From DATLGB01 sp963724135 (GTDB taxonomy: Bacteria > Actinomycetota > Thermoleophilia > Solirubrobacterales > Solirubrobacteraceae): a stretch of DNA of 64,000 nucleotides. The position numbers were made by a program, and so were the translations under genes. Below, piece after piece: positions 1 to 8,524 of this stretch. The notes below the pieces were generated by a model. It was not told the origin of the DNA, did no database searches, and worked only from the letters and a program-made list of their open reading frames with translations. Positions within the stretch are counted from its first letter, which is position 1, and each line of letters begins with the position of its first letter. Location of the stretch: contig CAVRTA010000004.1 of the NCBI GenBank assembly GCA_963724135.1, positions 1,116,001-1,180,000 on the forward strand, in the 5' to 3' direction.

Positions 1-807
1 CCGATCCCGCGCACGCAGGCGCTGACCGCATACGGCGACCTCGACACCACCGTGCTCAAGGAGCTTCCGGCCGGCCGCCGGCCGATCACGACCCACGTCG
101 CCAACACCGCCTCCGAGCGCAGCCGCGCCTACCAGCGCATCCGCGAGGAGATCGACGCCGGCCGTCAGGCGTTCGTGGTCTGCCCGCTGGTCGAGGAGTC
201 CGAGGCGCTCGAGGCGCGCGCCGCGACCGTCGAGTACGAACGGCTCAAGCGCGACGTCTTCCCCGACCGCCGGCTGGTGCTGCTCCATGGCCGCATGAGC
301 TCGCGCGAGAAGCAGGAGGCGATGCTCGCGTTCGCCGCCGGCGGCGCGGACGTGCTCGTCGCCACGACGGTGATCGAGGTCGGCATCGACGTCCCCAACG
401 CGACCGTGATGCTGGTCGAGGACGCCGAGCGCTTCGGCATCAGCCAGCTCCATCAGCTGCGCGGGCGCGTCGGCCGCGGCGAGCACCCGAGCCTGTGCCT
501 GCTGTTCGGGTCCAAGGAGAGCCGGCGCCTGCGGGCGCTGGCCGAGCACTCCGACGGCTTCCGGCTCGCCGAGATCGACCTCGAGCTGCGCGGCGAGGGC
601 GAGCTGGTCGGCGTCCGCCAGTCCGGCGCCGGCGCGTTCCGCTTCGCCCAGCTGCCCGACGATGCCCGGCTGCTCGACCGTGCCCGCCACCACGCGCGGG
701 CGATCATCGACGCCGACCCCCAGCTCGCGGAGCCCGAGCACGCGTTGCTGGCCGTCGCGTTCGAGCGGGAGTTCGGGCCCGAGGCCCTCGAGCCGATCCC
801 CGCGTGA
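1..807 (+). CDS. recG: ATP-dependent DNA helicase RecG, C-terminal part (5' end outside window)
   Basis: The frame is open from base 1 and reads PIPRTQALTAYGDLD, the helicase motif III region of RecG. It continues through the C-terminal RecA-like domain with TTVIEVGIDVPNATVM (motif V) and QLRGRVGRGEH (motif VI, arginine finger), then the RecG wedge-interacting tail. RecG remodels stalled forks and Holliday junctions in the cytoplasm. Only about 268 of the usual ~700 residues are present because the window starts inside the gene. TGA at 805-807. Placement before rsmD and coaD is a common bacterial order. Confidence 0.93.
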   Translation, partial: PIPRTQALTAYGDLDTTVLKELPAGRRPITTHVANTASERSRAYQRIREEIDAGRQAFVVCPLVEESEALEARAATVEYERLKRDVFPDRRLVLLHGRMSSREKQEAMLAFAAGGADVLVATTVIEVGIDVPNATVMLVEDAERFGISQLHQLRGRVGRGEHPSLCLLFGSKESRRLRALAEHSDGFRLAEIDLELRGEGELVGVRQSGAGAFRFAQLPDDARLLDRARHHARAIIDADPQLAEPEHALLAVAFEREFGPEALEPIPA

Positions 808-828
808 TGGTCGCGTTGGCAGGTGTTC

Positions 829-846
829 TGGTCGCTATGGCGACCA
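829..846. other. 7-bp perfect inverted repeat between recG and rsmD
   Basis: TGGTCGC, loop TATG, GCGACCA. It lies in the 91-base gap after recG and before rsmD. No T-tract follows on either strand, so it is not a classical intrinsic terminator. It could be a processing hairpin or an operator. Confidence 0.4.
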
Positions 847-898
847 ATCGGCATGCCACCCGCGTTTCCCTCGGTGCCCGGACGCCGAAGCCGAGCCC

Positions 899-1417
899 GT
901 GCGGGTGATCGCCGGCGAGTGGAAGGGCCGGCCGCTGAAGGCGCCGCCGGGCGCGCGTCCCACGAGCGATCGCGTCAAGGAGGCGCTGTTCTCCATCCTC
1001 GGTGCGCGGGTCGGCGACGCCAGGGTCCTGGACCTGTTCGCCGGCTCGGGAGCGCTCGGCATCGAGGCGCTGAGCCGTGGCGCAGCCCATGCCGTCTTGG
1101 TCGACGAGGACCCGCGCGCGATCGCGGCCATCCGGGCCAACCTCCCCGACCCGGCGAAGGTTGACATCCATCAGCGTCAGGCCGCCGCGTTCCTGCGCGC
1201 CACGACCGACCAATACGATCTCGTGTTCGTCGATCCGCCATACCGGCACGGGCCGCGGCTCGGAGGAGAGCTGTCGGGACCGGTGGCCGCCGTGCTCGCG
1301 CCCGGCGGCCTCGTGGTCTCCGAGAGCGACCGCCGTTCTCCGCTCGACCTCCCGGACCTGACCCTGCAAGACGAACGCCGCTACGGCGACACCCTGATCA
1401 GACTGCATGCCCACTGA
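899..1417 (+). CDS. rsmD: 16S rRNA (guanine(966)-N2)-methyltransferase RsmD
   Basis: 172 residues from GTG at 899. VLDLFAGSGALGIEALSRG is the SAM-binding motif I and LVFVDPPYRHG carries the N-methyltransferase DPPY catalytic motif. The N-terminus RVIAGEWKGRPLKAP matches RsmD proteins (usually ~180 aa), which supports this start over GTG 905. RsmD methylates G966 of 16S rRNA in 30S assembly. The stop overlaps the coaD start by 11 bases, so the two are probably co-transcribed and translationally coupled. Confidence 0.92.
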   Translation: MRVIAGEWKGRPLKAPPGARPTSDRVKEALFSILGARVGDARVLDLFAGSGALGIEALSRGAAHAVLVDEDPRAIAAIRANLPDPAKVDIHQRQAAAFLRATTDQYDLVFVDPPYRHGPRLGGELSGPVAAVLAPGGLVVSESDRRSPLDLPDLTLQDERRYGDTLIRLHAH

Positions 1418-1904
1418 GCCCCGTATCGCCATCTGCCCCGGGACCTACGACCCCGTCACCTACGGGCATCTCGACGTCATCACCCGCGCCGCGGGCCTGT
1501 TCGACGAGATCATCGTCGGCGTCGTCAACGCCAGCGTGCGCAAGAGCAAGGCGCTGTTCTCGACCGAGGAGCGGATCGCGTTCCTCGAGGAGGCGACCAA
1601 GCACCTCGACAACGTGCGCGTCGAGCCGTTCGACGTCCTCGTGGTCGAGTTCGCGCGCCGTCAGGGCGCCGTCGCGATCGTCAAGGGACTGCGCGCGATC
1701 AGCGATTTCGAGTACGAGGCGGAGATGACCCAGCTCAACCGGATGCAAGCGCCGGAGGTCGAGTCCGTCTTCATAATGGCGAGTCCCCGATACAGTTTCC
1801 TCTCGTCCAGCGGGGTCAAGGAGCTGGCGATCTTCGGCGGAGACATCTCCGATCTGGTGCCGGCACATGTCGAAGGTCCGTTGAAGGAAGCTCTGGCCCG
1901 GTGA
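1407..1904 (+). CDS. coaD: phosphopantetheine adenylyltransferase (PPAT)
   Basis: 165 residues, the normal PPAT length. ICPGTYDPVTYGHLDVI contains the nucleotidyltransferase (T/H)xGH motif, and YSFLSSSGVKELA is the conserved C-terminal nucleotide-binding segment. It transfers AMP from ATP to 4'-phosphopantetheine, the penultimate step of coenzyme A synthesis. The ATG lies inside the end of rsmD. No frameshift was seen. Confidence 0.95.
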   Translation: MPTEPRIAICPGTYDPVTYGHLDVITRAAGLFDEIIVGVVNASVRKSKALFSTEERIAFLEEATKHLDNVRVEPFDVLVVEFARRQGAVAIVKGLRAISDFEYEAEMTQLNRMQAPEVESVFIMASPRYSFLSSSGVKELAIFGGDISDLVPAHVEGPLKEALAR

Positions 1905-1922
1905 CGAACAGCAACTAGCCCA

Positions 1923-2396
1923 ATGGACGTCCTCGTTCTCATCGACAAGCTCGACGACCTGATCCACAACGCGAAGCGCACGATGCTTCCGGGGTCCGAC
2001 CAGGTGCGCCTCGACCGCGAGGAGGTCTACGACATCCTCGACCAGATGCGCGCCACGATCCCCGAGGAGATCAAGCAGGCGCGCTGGATCGTCAAGGAGC
2101 GCCAGGAGATGCTGGCCGAGGCCAAGCGCGAGGCCGAGCGCATCGTCAAGGAGGCGCGCGACCGCCAGGACCAGCTGGTCTCCCAGGAGGAGGTCGTCAA
2201 GCAGGCCGAGCGCGCCGCCGAGGACATCATCGAGGACGCCCGCGCCCGCGAGCGCGAGATCCGCCTCGGCGCCGAGGACTACGCCGACGAGATCCTCAAC
2301 ACCCTCGAGGTCAACCTCTCGAAGTTCATCGCCGCGGTGCAGCGCGGGCGCGAGCGCCTGCAGGGCAAAGACGAGCCCGTCGAAGCCGGCCGCTAG
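1923..2396 (+). CDS. SepIVA/DivIVA-like coiled-coil protein
   Basis: 157 residues, 18 bases after coaD. The N-terminus MDVLVLIDKLDDLIHNAKR is followed by an almost uninterrupted charged coiled coil (about residues 40-130, Glu/Arg/Ala heptads) and a short basic tail. No signal peptide or membrane segment is visible. Actinobacterial proteins of this type are often labelled ATP synthase B-like but resemble the SepIVA/DivIVA septum or cell-pole scaffolds. The function is inferred from architecture and from position after coaD. There are no catalytic motifs. Confidence 0.65.
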   Translation: MDVLVLIDKLDDLIHNAKRTMLPGSDQVRLDREEVYDILDQMRATIPEEIKQARWIVKERQEMLAEAKREAERIVKEARDRQDQLVSQEEVVKQAERAAEDIIEDARAREREIRLGAEDYADEILNTLEVNLSKFIAAVQRGRERLQGKDEPVEAGR

Positions 2397-2447
2397 CGCT
2401 CTGGAAGCTGATTTCCCGGTAATCGGCGCATGGGCCGCCGACGCCTG

Positions 2448-2453
2448 TAGGAT
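2448..2453 (+). promoter_or_regulatory. TAGGAT -10-like box, 6 bases before start
   Basis: TAGGAT ends 6 bases before the ATG at 2460, with no Shine-Dalgarno in between. It belongs to the recurrent TAnnnT-before-start pattern of this window and would give a leaderless or near-leaderless mRNA. Confidence 0.4.
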
Positions 2454-2459
2454 TTCCGG

Positions 2460-4466
2460 ATGCGAGAGCTCGGCGGCTGCCTGATTGCACTGATGGTCGC
2501 CGTCACGCCGGCCGCCGCCGCCAAGCGCGGCCCGGAGGTGCGGTCCGTGAGAGCCAAGCCGGCGGCAACGAGTCCCGGCTCGACCATCGCGGCGAAGGTG
2601 CGGGTCGCCAACCGCGGACGACGCCGATCGGCCGCGGCAAAGGCCCGGCTCGCCCTGTCCGCCGACAACCGCCTCGACCGGGCCGACCGCACCCTGGCGA
2701 CGATCAGGATCCCGGCGCTGAAGCCACGCCGGTCCAGGACGCTCAGGGCGCCGGTCAGGCTGCCGGCCCGCGTCGCGGCCGGCCGGTACCTGCTGCTCGC
2801 CTGCGTGGGGCGCCGCTGCCGAGCCTCCCGCGCCCTGCGGGTCGCGCCCGAGGCCCCGGCGCCCGGGCCGGGTGCCGGACCCTCGGGCACGCCGACCCCC
2901 ACTCCTGAGGCCCCCACGCCCACGCCTACGGCGACGCCCACCCCGGGCCCCGGTGAGGACCCCGCCGTCCCGCCGCCCGTGGGCAATCCCATCGACGTCT
3001 CGCCCGTTCTCGATACGAGCCGCGGGGTCACGGCGCTGATCAGCGCCGCGGACGGCGGCACGCTGACGGCGACAGCGGCCAACGGCGACCGCTTCGAGCT
3101 GACGGTGCCGCCCGGCGGCCTGTTCGAGGACGCCGAGCTGACGCTGACGCCGGTCTCCGCCCTCGAGGGCAAGCCGTTCGCAGCCGAGGCCTCGGCGGTC
3201 GACATCCAGCCCCACGGGCTGCAGCTCGGTGCTCCCGCCATGCTGCGCATCACGCCCGCCACGGCGATCCCGGTGGCGGAGCAGTTCACGTTCGCGGCGC
3301 GTGAGGCCGGAAAGGACTTCCACGCCTACGCGCCGACGCTCGACACGAGCGTGATCGACCTCCCGCTGCTGCACTTCTCGACCTACGGCACGGCATCGGT
3401 CGGCGATGCCGAGGCGGACGCCATCACCGGGCTGCCAAAGGACGCGCTCGCGCAATACGAGAAGGCCGTGGCGGAGGAGATCCTGCGCGTGAAGCGCGAG
3501 GGCGACTCGATCGCCGAGAGCGAGCTCGGTGCGATCATGCGCGACTACTACGCCAAGATCGTCCGCCCGCGCATGCTGGCGGCGCAGAGCGACGACACGC
3601 TCGCGAACCTGGCCGTCCTGACCTACCTGGCCTGGTCGCGCCAGGTGCAGCTGGCAGGAATCTCCGACCAGCTGGCCGATCTCGACGACGAGGGCCGGCG
3701 CGAGATCCCGCTGATCATGGACTACGCCTACGACGTCGCCTTCGTACGCTGCATGGACGGCGAGCTGGCGTACGCCCACGCCATGATCCAGATGGCGCGC
3801 GGCGCGCAGCTCGCCGGGGCGACGATCGCCGCGGACGCGATGTCGCGCTTTCGTCAGTGCGCGCGCTTCGAGCTCGACTACGAGGCCGATCTGCACGAGC
3901 TCCACAACGAGGGCTCGGACATGCAGGTCGACATCGCCGTCGTGGCCCCCGACATCCCGCTCGTGGCCTCGCTCGACCTCAAGGAGTTCAACGGCTCGTC
4001 GAGCCCCGTCGTCCAGTCGTACTACTACAGGGCTTCCTCTGGATCGGCCACCCCCTGCGACTGGTCGGCCGGCCGCAGCGAGGTCAAGGCGCCCGTCGCC
4101 GTGCGGATGCTCGTCGGTCTCGCGTCACGAATCGAGACGGCGCCCGACGGCCGAACCCGGTACGCGCTGGTGCGCGACCGGCCGCGCGCCTACGTCGACC
4201 CCGGCCGCATCGACCTCTACATCCGGGATTGCCACGGGAACGAGCAACTGCCGTTCGTCGAGTTCTACCGCGGCTACTTCTACGGGATCTGGAGCCCCGA
4301 GGCGCAGCCGGGAGGGCTCGAGTACTTCTTCAAGGCGTTCTTCCAGGCGCCGGCGCCGTCTCTGGCGCTGTTCCTCGAGGAGCGCGACCGACCGACCGAA
4401 CATACGGAGCGGTCGGGCAGGCTGCGGATGGAGATCGTGCACACGCCCAAGTACGAGGCGGGCTAG
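2460..4466 (+). CDS. large secreted protein with CARDB-like domain and Pro/Thr linker
   Basis: 668 residues. A short signal peptide (residues 1-21, ending TPAAAA) precedes a ~110-residue domain of CARDB/adhesion-like character (VRSVRAKPAATSPGSTIAA), then a Pro-Thr linker (about 140-170) built on PTPTP units. Next comes a beta-rich module, GGTLTATAANGDRFELTVPP, and a ~350-residue alpha-helical C-terminal region. It is probably exported and surface-exposed. No catalytic motif is recognised and no family can be named for the C-terminal half. Convergent with the next gene, whose stop codon begins at the adjacent base. Confidence 0.75.
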   Translation: MRELGGCLIALMVAVTPAAAAKRGPEVRSVRAKPAATSPGSTIAAKVRVANRGRRRSAAAKARLALSADNRLDRADRTLATIRIPALKPRRSRTLRAPVRLPARVAAGRYLLLACVGRRCRASRALRVAPEAPAPGPGAGPSGTPTPTPEAPTPTPTATPTPGPGEDPAVPPPVGNPIDVSPVLDTSRGVTALISAADGGTLTATAANGDRFELTVPPGGLFEDAELTLTPVSALEGKPFAAEASAVDIQPHGLQLGAPAMLRITPATAIPVAEQFTFAAREAGKDFHAYAPTLDTSVIDLPLLHFSTYGTASVGDAEADAITGLPKDALAQYEKAVAEEILRVKREGDSIAESELGAIMRDYYAKIVRPRMLAAQSDDTLANLAVLTYLAWSRQVQLAGISDQLADLDDEGRREIPLIMDYAYDVAFVRCMDGELAYAHAMIQMARGAQLAGATIAADAMSRFRQCARFELDYEADLHELHNEGSDMQVDIAVVAPDIPLVASLDLKEFNGSSSPVVQSYYYRASSGSATPCDWSAGRSEVKAPVAVRMLVGLASRIETAPDGRTRYALVRDRPRAYVDPGRIDLYIRDCHGNEQLPFVEFYRGYFYGIWSPEAQPGGLEYFFKAFFQAPAPSLALFLEERDRPTEHTERSGRLRMEIVHTPKYEAG

Positions 4467-5756
4467 CTAGACCATCGACGTCTGGCGCGGCGCGTCGTCG
4501 CCGCCCGCCTCACCGACCATCCGGTCGATCTCCTGCAGGTGGCCGCGCACGACCGCGGCCATCGACTCCACGATCTTGCGCGCCGCCTCGATGCCGTTGT
4601 TGGCCGTCGTGAGCTGCGCCTTCACGCGGCGCTCGTCGTCGAGGACCATCAGCGCGCGCTCGACCTCGGCGCGCAGCGCGGCGCCGTCGAGCCCCTCGGC
4701 GCCGCCGCGGGCCATCAGCACGCGCGCGCGGGCGAGCGAATAGGCGAGCTGGAGCCCGAGCCGTGACATCTCGCCCTCGGGGTCGTAGACGACGAACAGC
4801 TTGTCGCCGTTGACCTCGCGCAGCGGGACCGTGCGGGCCGGCAGGGTCTCGTCCGACGGGACGACCCAGATGCCGAACGCCGCGTCTCGCTGGGCCATCG
4901 CCTCGTCGAGGTACTCCAAAGCGGCCTTGCGCGACACCTGGGAGTTCTTGGCCTCGACGACGATGCGCGCCCGCGCGGGCCCGGCGCAGCCGTCGAGCCC
5001 GATGACGACGTCGCCCTTGCGGCCGCCGGTGCCGGCCTCGTCGCCCACGGCCTCGGCGAGGTCGCCATGGGCTCCTGCGATCGCGTCGAGCGCGTCGAAC
5101 ACCGCCTCCTCGTACGGGCGGCCCTTGGCGGTCGAGCGATCGTGCTCGGCCGCGACCTCCGACGCCTTCTCGCGCTCGGCCTGGAGCTTCTGCACCTCGC
5201 CCTTGAGCTCGACGACCTGCTCGCGCATGGCGACGAGCTCGTCCACCTGCTGCTTGGTGACGTTGAGGACGCCGGTCTTGAAGTCGGCCAGCGGGTTGGA
5301 GGCGTCCGAGGAGGAGAACTGCTTGACGAGCTGCTCGCGCCCGTCGCGCGTGACCTGCTCGAGCACCGCCTTGATCCTGTGCTGGACCGCGACCGAGGAC
5401 TCGTCGCCGAACAGGCGCTGGAGCTCGCGCGACAGCGCGCCGTCCTCGCCGAACGCGGCGTCGAAGCGCTTGGCGAACCCGTCCGCGACCGCGTCGGCCC
5501 GCTTCTCGAGCGCCGCCTCGGCCTCGCGCGTCGCCTTCTCGAGGTCCGCGCGGTAGACCTCGACCGTCGCGCCCGCCTGCTCGCGGTCGATCACCCGCGC
5601 GCCGGTCTCGATGGCGCGCAGCAGCGTGCCCTCGGGATCCTCCGATGCGCGTACGAGATCGACCGCGCGCTGGTCGTCGACGACGAGGCCGTCGACCAGC
5701 ACCCGGTCGCCGACCACGGTGACACGCGAGGGATGGAGGGTCGTCGCAGCTTCCAT
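4467..5756 (-). CDS. coiled-coil protein with RmuC-like PD-(D/E)XK nuclease fold
   Basis: 429 residues from ATG at 5756. Residues ~60-260 are a long charged helix/coiled coil. The region around 270-330 reads GDVVIGLDG, then RIVVEAKNSQ, giving the spaced D...ExK pattern of PD-(D/E)XK nucleases, followed by LEYLDEAMAQRDAAFGIWVV. Coiled coil plus this fold is the layout of RmuC-type proteins, which protect against DNA rearrangements. Whether it cuts DNA is inference. The start was chosen because the upstream frame is antisense low-complexity sequence. The acylphosphatase gene follows upstream on the same strand. Confidence 0.65.
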   Translation of the reverse strand: MEAATTLHPSRVTVVGDRVLVDGLVVDDQRAVDLVRASEDPEGTLLRAIETGARVIDREQAGATVEVYRADLEKATREAEAALEKRADAVADGFAKRFDAAFGEDGALSRELQRLFGDESSVAVQHRIKAVLEQVTRDGREQLVKQFSSSDASNPLADFKTGVLNVTKQQVDELVAMREQVVELKGEVQKLQAEREKASEVAAEHDRSTAKGRPYEEAVFDALDAIAGAHGDLAEAVGDEAGTGGRKGDVVIGLDGCAGPARARIVVEAKNSQVSRKAALEYLDEAMAQRDAAFGIWVVPSDETLPARTVPLREVNGDKLFVVYDPEGEMSRLGLQLAYSLARARVLMARGGAEGLDGAALRAEVERALMVLDDERRVKAQLTTANNGIEAARKIVESMAAVVRGHLQEIDRMVGEAGGDDAPRQTSMV

Positions 5757-5782
5757 GTCGGACCAGTCGCAAGCTACGCCCC

Positions 5783-6046
5783 CTACCTGACGGAAAAGCC
5801 GCGCAGACCCTCGAAGTCCTCCTCGGCGGCCTCGACCCGCTCCACGCGCGAATGGCCTGGGTCGGCCCGGCAGAAGGCCACCATCGCCTCCGCCTCGTCG
5901 CCCTCGAAGACGGCTTCGACCGTCCCGTCGGAGCAGTTGCGCACCCAGCCCGCGACCCCGCGGCGCTCGGCCTCGCGCCGCACGCTGTCGCGGAAGAAGA
6001 CGCCCTGCACGCGCCCGTGCACCCGGACCCGCCTGCGAACACCCAT
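5783..6046 (-). CDS. acyP: acylphosphatase
   Basis: 87 residues, typical for the family. RVRVHGRVQGVFFRDSVRRE contains the phosphate-binding loop with the catalytic Arg, and GWVRNCSDGTVEAVFEG the catalytic Asn. It hydrolyses acyl phosphates in the cytoplasm. The ATG at 6046 gives the canonical start MGVRRRVRVHG. Its start region is divergent from the gene at 6067 with only 20 bases between them. Confidence 0.93.
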   Translation of the reverse strand: MGVRRRVRVHGRVQGVFFRDSVRREAERRGVAGWVRNCSDGTVEAVFEGDEAEAMVAFCRADPGHSRVERVEAAEEDFEGLRGFSVR

Positions 6047-6053
6047 GCGCGGA

Positions 6054-6059
6054 TAGGTT
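6054..6059 (+). promoter_or_regulatory. TAGGTT -10-like box, 7 bases before start
   Basis: TAGGTT followed by 7 bases and the ATG at 6067. Same arrangement as the other TAnnnT boxes listed here. It lies in the 20-base divergent gap with the acylphosphatase gene. Confidence 0.4.
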
Positions 6060-6066
6060 CCCTCGC

Positions 6067-6840
6067 ATGGCGCGCCGGGAACTCGAGGACGCGCTGCGTG
6101 AGGCCGGCGAGGACCGCAGCCACACCGCGCGGCTGCGGAGGCTGCTGGCCGCCGAGCTGCGCCGCAGCGCACGCGAGCTCGAGCTCGCCCGCTCGGGCTA
6201 CGAGGAGCCCGTCACCGTCGCGGTCGCGCCCGGCGTGGTCGCCGTCACGCCCGTCGCGGTCGCTTGGCGCGTGGATCCAGCCGCCGTCCCGCGCCGTGCT
6301 GCGCGCCTCGCCGAGCTGCTCGTCGATGTCCTCGGCGAGCCCGAGGCCGGCGACCAGGACGGCCACCTCGCTCTTGCTGCCGCCGGCGACGCCGCGGAGA
6401 CCGCCGAGCTGTTCGACCTGGCGGTCCTGGACGTCGACCGCCTGAAGGCGCGAGCGGTGCTCGTCCCCGCGGCGGTGCTCGAGGTCTCGGACCTGCGCCC
6501 GCTGCCGCGCGCCGGCGGCGAGAGCGCCGTCCCGCCGCCCCACGAGGACCCCGAGCCGGCGCGGCGAATCGCTCGGCGGATGCTGCTGACGCTGCGCGGC
6601 AAGGGGAAGTGGGGCGGCTACCACACCGAGGTCACGAACCTGGCGCGGGGATTCCAGGGCGAGTGGGACCTCGCGGAGGCCGTCGGCGAAGCCCTGGTCG
6701 CGGCGGGACTGCTGATCGAGAAGCCGAGCGTGGGCCAGCGCCACGTCTCGCTGAACCCCCGCCGCAAGCGCGAGATCGACCACCTCATCGACGCCGCCGA
6801 GCTGCCACCGGGACTCACGTTGCCGACCGTGGGAAGATGA
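6067..6840 (+). CDS. hypothetical protein with possible C-terminal winged-helix region
   Basis: 257 residues, not recognised. The N-terminus (1-45) is a charged helix, MARRELEDALREAGEDRSHT. A hydrophobic beta-rich middle follows (EEPVTVAVAPGVVAVTP), then a Pro-rich hinge at ~160. The C-terminal ~85 residues (RMLLTLRGKGKWGGYHTEVT to KREIDHLIDAA) look like a DNA-binding-type helical domain. The TGA overlaps the ATG of the acyl-CoA ligase (ATGA), so the two are likely translationally coupled. Confidence 0.6.
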   Translation: MARRELEDALREAGEDRSHTARLRRLLAAELRRSARELELARSGYEEPVTVAVAPGVVAVTPVAVAWRVDPAAVPRRAARLAELLVDVLGEPEAGDQDGHLALAAAGDAAETAELFDLAVLDVDRLKARAVLVPAAVLEVSDLRPLPRAGGESAVPPPHEDPEPARRIARRMLLTLRGKGKWGGYHTEVTNLARGFQGEWDLAEAVGEALVAAGLLIEKPSVGQRHVSLNPRRKREIDHLIDAAELPPGLTLPTVGR

Positions 6841-8471
6841 GCCGTATGCCGTCGCTTCCCGGCCGCGTGTCCAGCAAGCTCTTTCTCGTCAAGACCCTCG
6901 CCGAGTCGGGCATCCTGCGCCCGACCTGGCCGGACCGGCTCGTCACCGTCGCCAACGCGCTGATCCGCTTCGGTCCGACGCCGGCGGCCGGCTACGCCGC
7001 GTCCGCCGCCCGCTACCCCGACGAGATCGCGATCATCGACGAGAGCGGCACGATCACCTTCCGCGAGGTGCACGAGCGCTCCAACGCGATCGCGCACGCC
7101 CTGTCCGACGACGGCGTCAACGAGGGCGACAACATCGGCCTGATGATGCGCAACCACCGCGGTTTCGTGGAGTCGATCGTGGCCTGTTCGAAGCTCGGCT
7201 GCAACGCCCTGTTTTTGAACACGATGTTCTCGGGGCCGCAGCTGACGGAGGTCTGCAAGCGCGAGAAGCCCACCGCGCTGATCTACGACGAGGAGTTCGA
7301 GGAGGTCCTGCACGAGGCCAGCCGGCGGCGCAAGCGCTACGTCGGCTGGGCCGACCCGGAGGTCGAGACCTCCGACGAGCGCCTCGACGACGTCGTCGAG
7401 CGCGGCGACCGTTCCGACGTCATCCCGCCGGCCGCGCCGGGCAAGGCGATCATCCTGACCTCGGGGACGACCGGTACGCCGAAGGGCGCGTCGCGCTCCC
7501 AGCCCAAGTCACTCGACCCCGCCGCGGCGCTGCTCGATCGCATCCCTCTCAAGGCGCGCGAGAACACGATGATCGCCGCGCCGCTGTTCCACGCCTGGGG
7601 TTTCGCTCACTTCACGATCGGGATGGGGCTGAGCTCGACGCTCGTGCTCAAGCGCAAGTTCGACCCCGAGGCGACGCTGTCGCTGACGGCGCGCCACGAG
7701 TGCACCGCGCTCGTCGTCGTCCCGGTGATGCTGCAGCGCATCCTGGCGCTCGACGAGGACGTCCTGAACATGTACGACCTCTCCAAGCTGCGGGTCGTGC
7801 CGGTGTCGGGCTCGGCGCTCCCCGGCCCCATCTCCGAGCGCTGGATGGACCTCTTCGGCGACAACCTCTACAACCTCTACGGCTCGACCGAGGTGGCATG
7901 GGCGACGATCGCCACGCCGCAGGATCTGCGCGCCGCGCCCGGGACCGCCGGCCGCGTCCCCCGCGGCACGGTCGTCCGCCTCTACAGCGACGACAACCAG
8001 CCGATCTCCAAGCCCGGCGAGACCGGCCGCATCTTCGTGGGCAACGACCTCCAGATGGAGGGCTACACGGGCGGCGGCGGCAAGGACTCCCTCGACGGCC
8101 TGATGTCGTCAGGCGACGTCGGCCATTTCGACGAGGAGGGCCGCCTGTTCATCGACGGCCGCGACGACGACATGATCGTCTCGGGCGGCGAGAACGTGTT
8201 CCCGCAGGAGATCGAGGAGCTGCTGCAGGGCCACGAGGCGGTCGAAGAGGTCGCCGTGTTCGGCGTCGACGACGAGGAGTTCGGCCAGCGCCTGAAAGCG
8301 GTTGTCGTGACCAAGAAGGGCAAAAAGCTCTCCGAGAAGGCGGTCAAGGACTACGTCAAGTCCAACACCGCCGGTTACAAGGTGCCGCGCGAAGTCGACT
8401 TCATCGACGAGTTGCCCCGCAACGCCACGGGCAAGGTCCTCAAGCGGGAGCTCAAAGAGGCGGCGAAGTAG
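6837..8471 (+). CDS. AMP-forming acyl-CoA synthetase / fatty-acid CoA ligase
   Basis: 544 residues from ATG 6837 (ATG 6846 is the alternative). ILTSGTTGTPKGASRSQ is the ATP P-loop-like A3 motif and LYGSTEVAW is A5. GDVGHFDEEGRLFIDGRDDD is A7/A8, followed by VSGGENVFPQEIEEL, and NATGKVLKREL is A10 with the catalytic Lys. It activates a carboxylic acid, probably a fatty acid, to acyl-AMP and then acyl-CoA. The substrate cannot be read from sequence. No membrane segment. Frame intact. Confidence 0.9.
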   Translation: MSRMPSLPGRVSSKLFLVKTLAESGILRPTWPDRLVTVANALIRFGPTPAAGYAASAARYPDEIAIIDESGTITFREVHERSNAIAHALSDDGVNEGDNIGLMMRNHRGFVESIVACSKLGCNALFLNTMFSGPQLTEVCKREKPTALIYDEEFEEVLHEASRRRKRYVGWADPEVETSDERLDDVVERGDRSDVIPPAAPGKAIILTSGTTGTPKGASRSQPKSLDPAAALLDRIPLKARENTMIAAPLFHAWGFAHFTIGMGLSSTLVLKRKFDPEATLSLTARHECTALVVVPVMLQRILALDEDVLNMYDLSKLRVVPVSGSALPGPISERWMDLFGDNLYNLYGSTEVAWATIATPQDLRAAPGTAGRVPRGTVVRLYSDDNQPISKPGETGRIFVGNDLQMEGYTGGGGKDSLDGLMSSGDVGHFDEEGRLFIDGRDDDMIVSGGENVFPQEIEELLQGHEAVEEVAVFGVDDEEFGQRLKAVVVTKKGKKLSEKAVKDYVKSNTAGYKVPREVDFIDELPRNATGKVLKRELKEAAK

Positions 8472-8472
8472 C

Positions 8473-8502
8473 GTCGCCCAGAGGCCGAAGGCCGGCCGGG
8501 CG
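8473..8502. repeat. intergenic hairpin repeat, copy 1 of 2 (partner at 40183)
   Basis: Starts GTCGCCCAGAGGCCGA. Its first 25 bases match the copy at 40183-40207 with one mismatch. It folds as CGCCC/GGGCG plus GGCCG/CGGCC with a small bulge. It lies directly after the ligase stop and before the -10-like box of the DUF177 gene. Confidence 0.55.
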
Positions 8503-8508
8503 AAACCC

Positions 8509-8514
8509 TAATCT
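8509..8514 (+). promoter_or_regulatory. TAATCT -10-like box before DUF177
   Basis: TAATCT, 10 bases, ATG 8525. The ten-base string ACCCTAATCT recurs before ftsY (16802-16811), in the same position relative to the start codon. Confidence 0.45.
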
Positions 8515-8524
8515 GGCTGAAGGT

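Noticed and set aside
1398..3905. Very long minus-strand open frame (835 codons) across coaD, the coiled-coil gene and the secreted protein
   Set aside because: It is the antisense shadow of three well-supported plus-strand genes. Its translation is Arg/Asp/Leu-rich low complexity with no motifs. Long open antisense frames are expected at this GC content.
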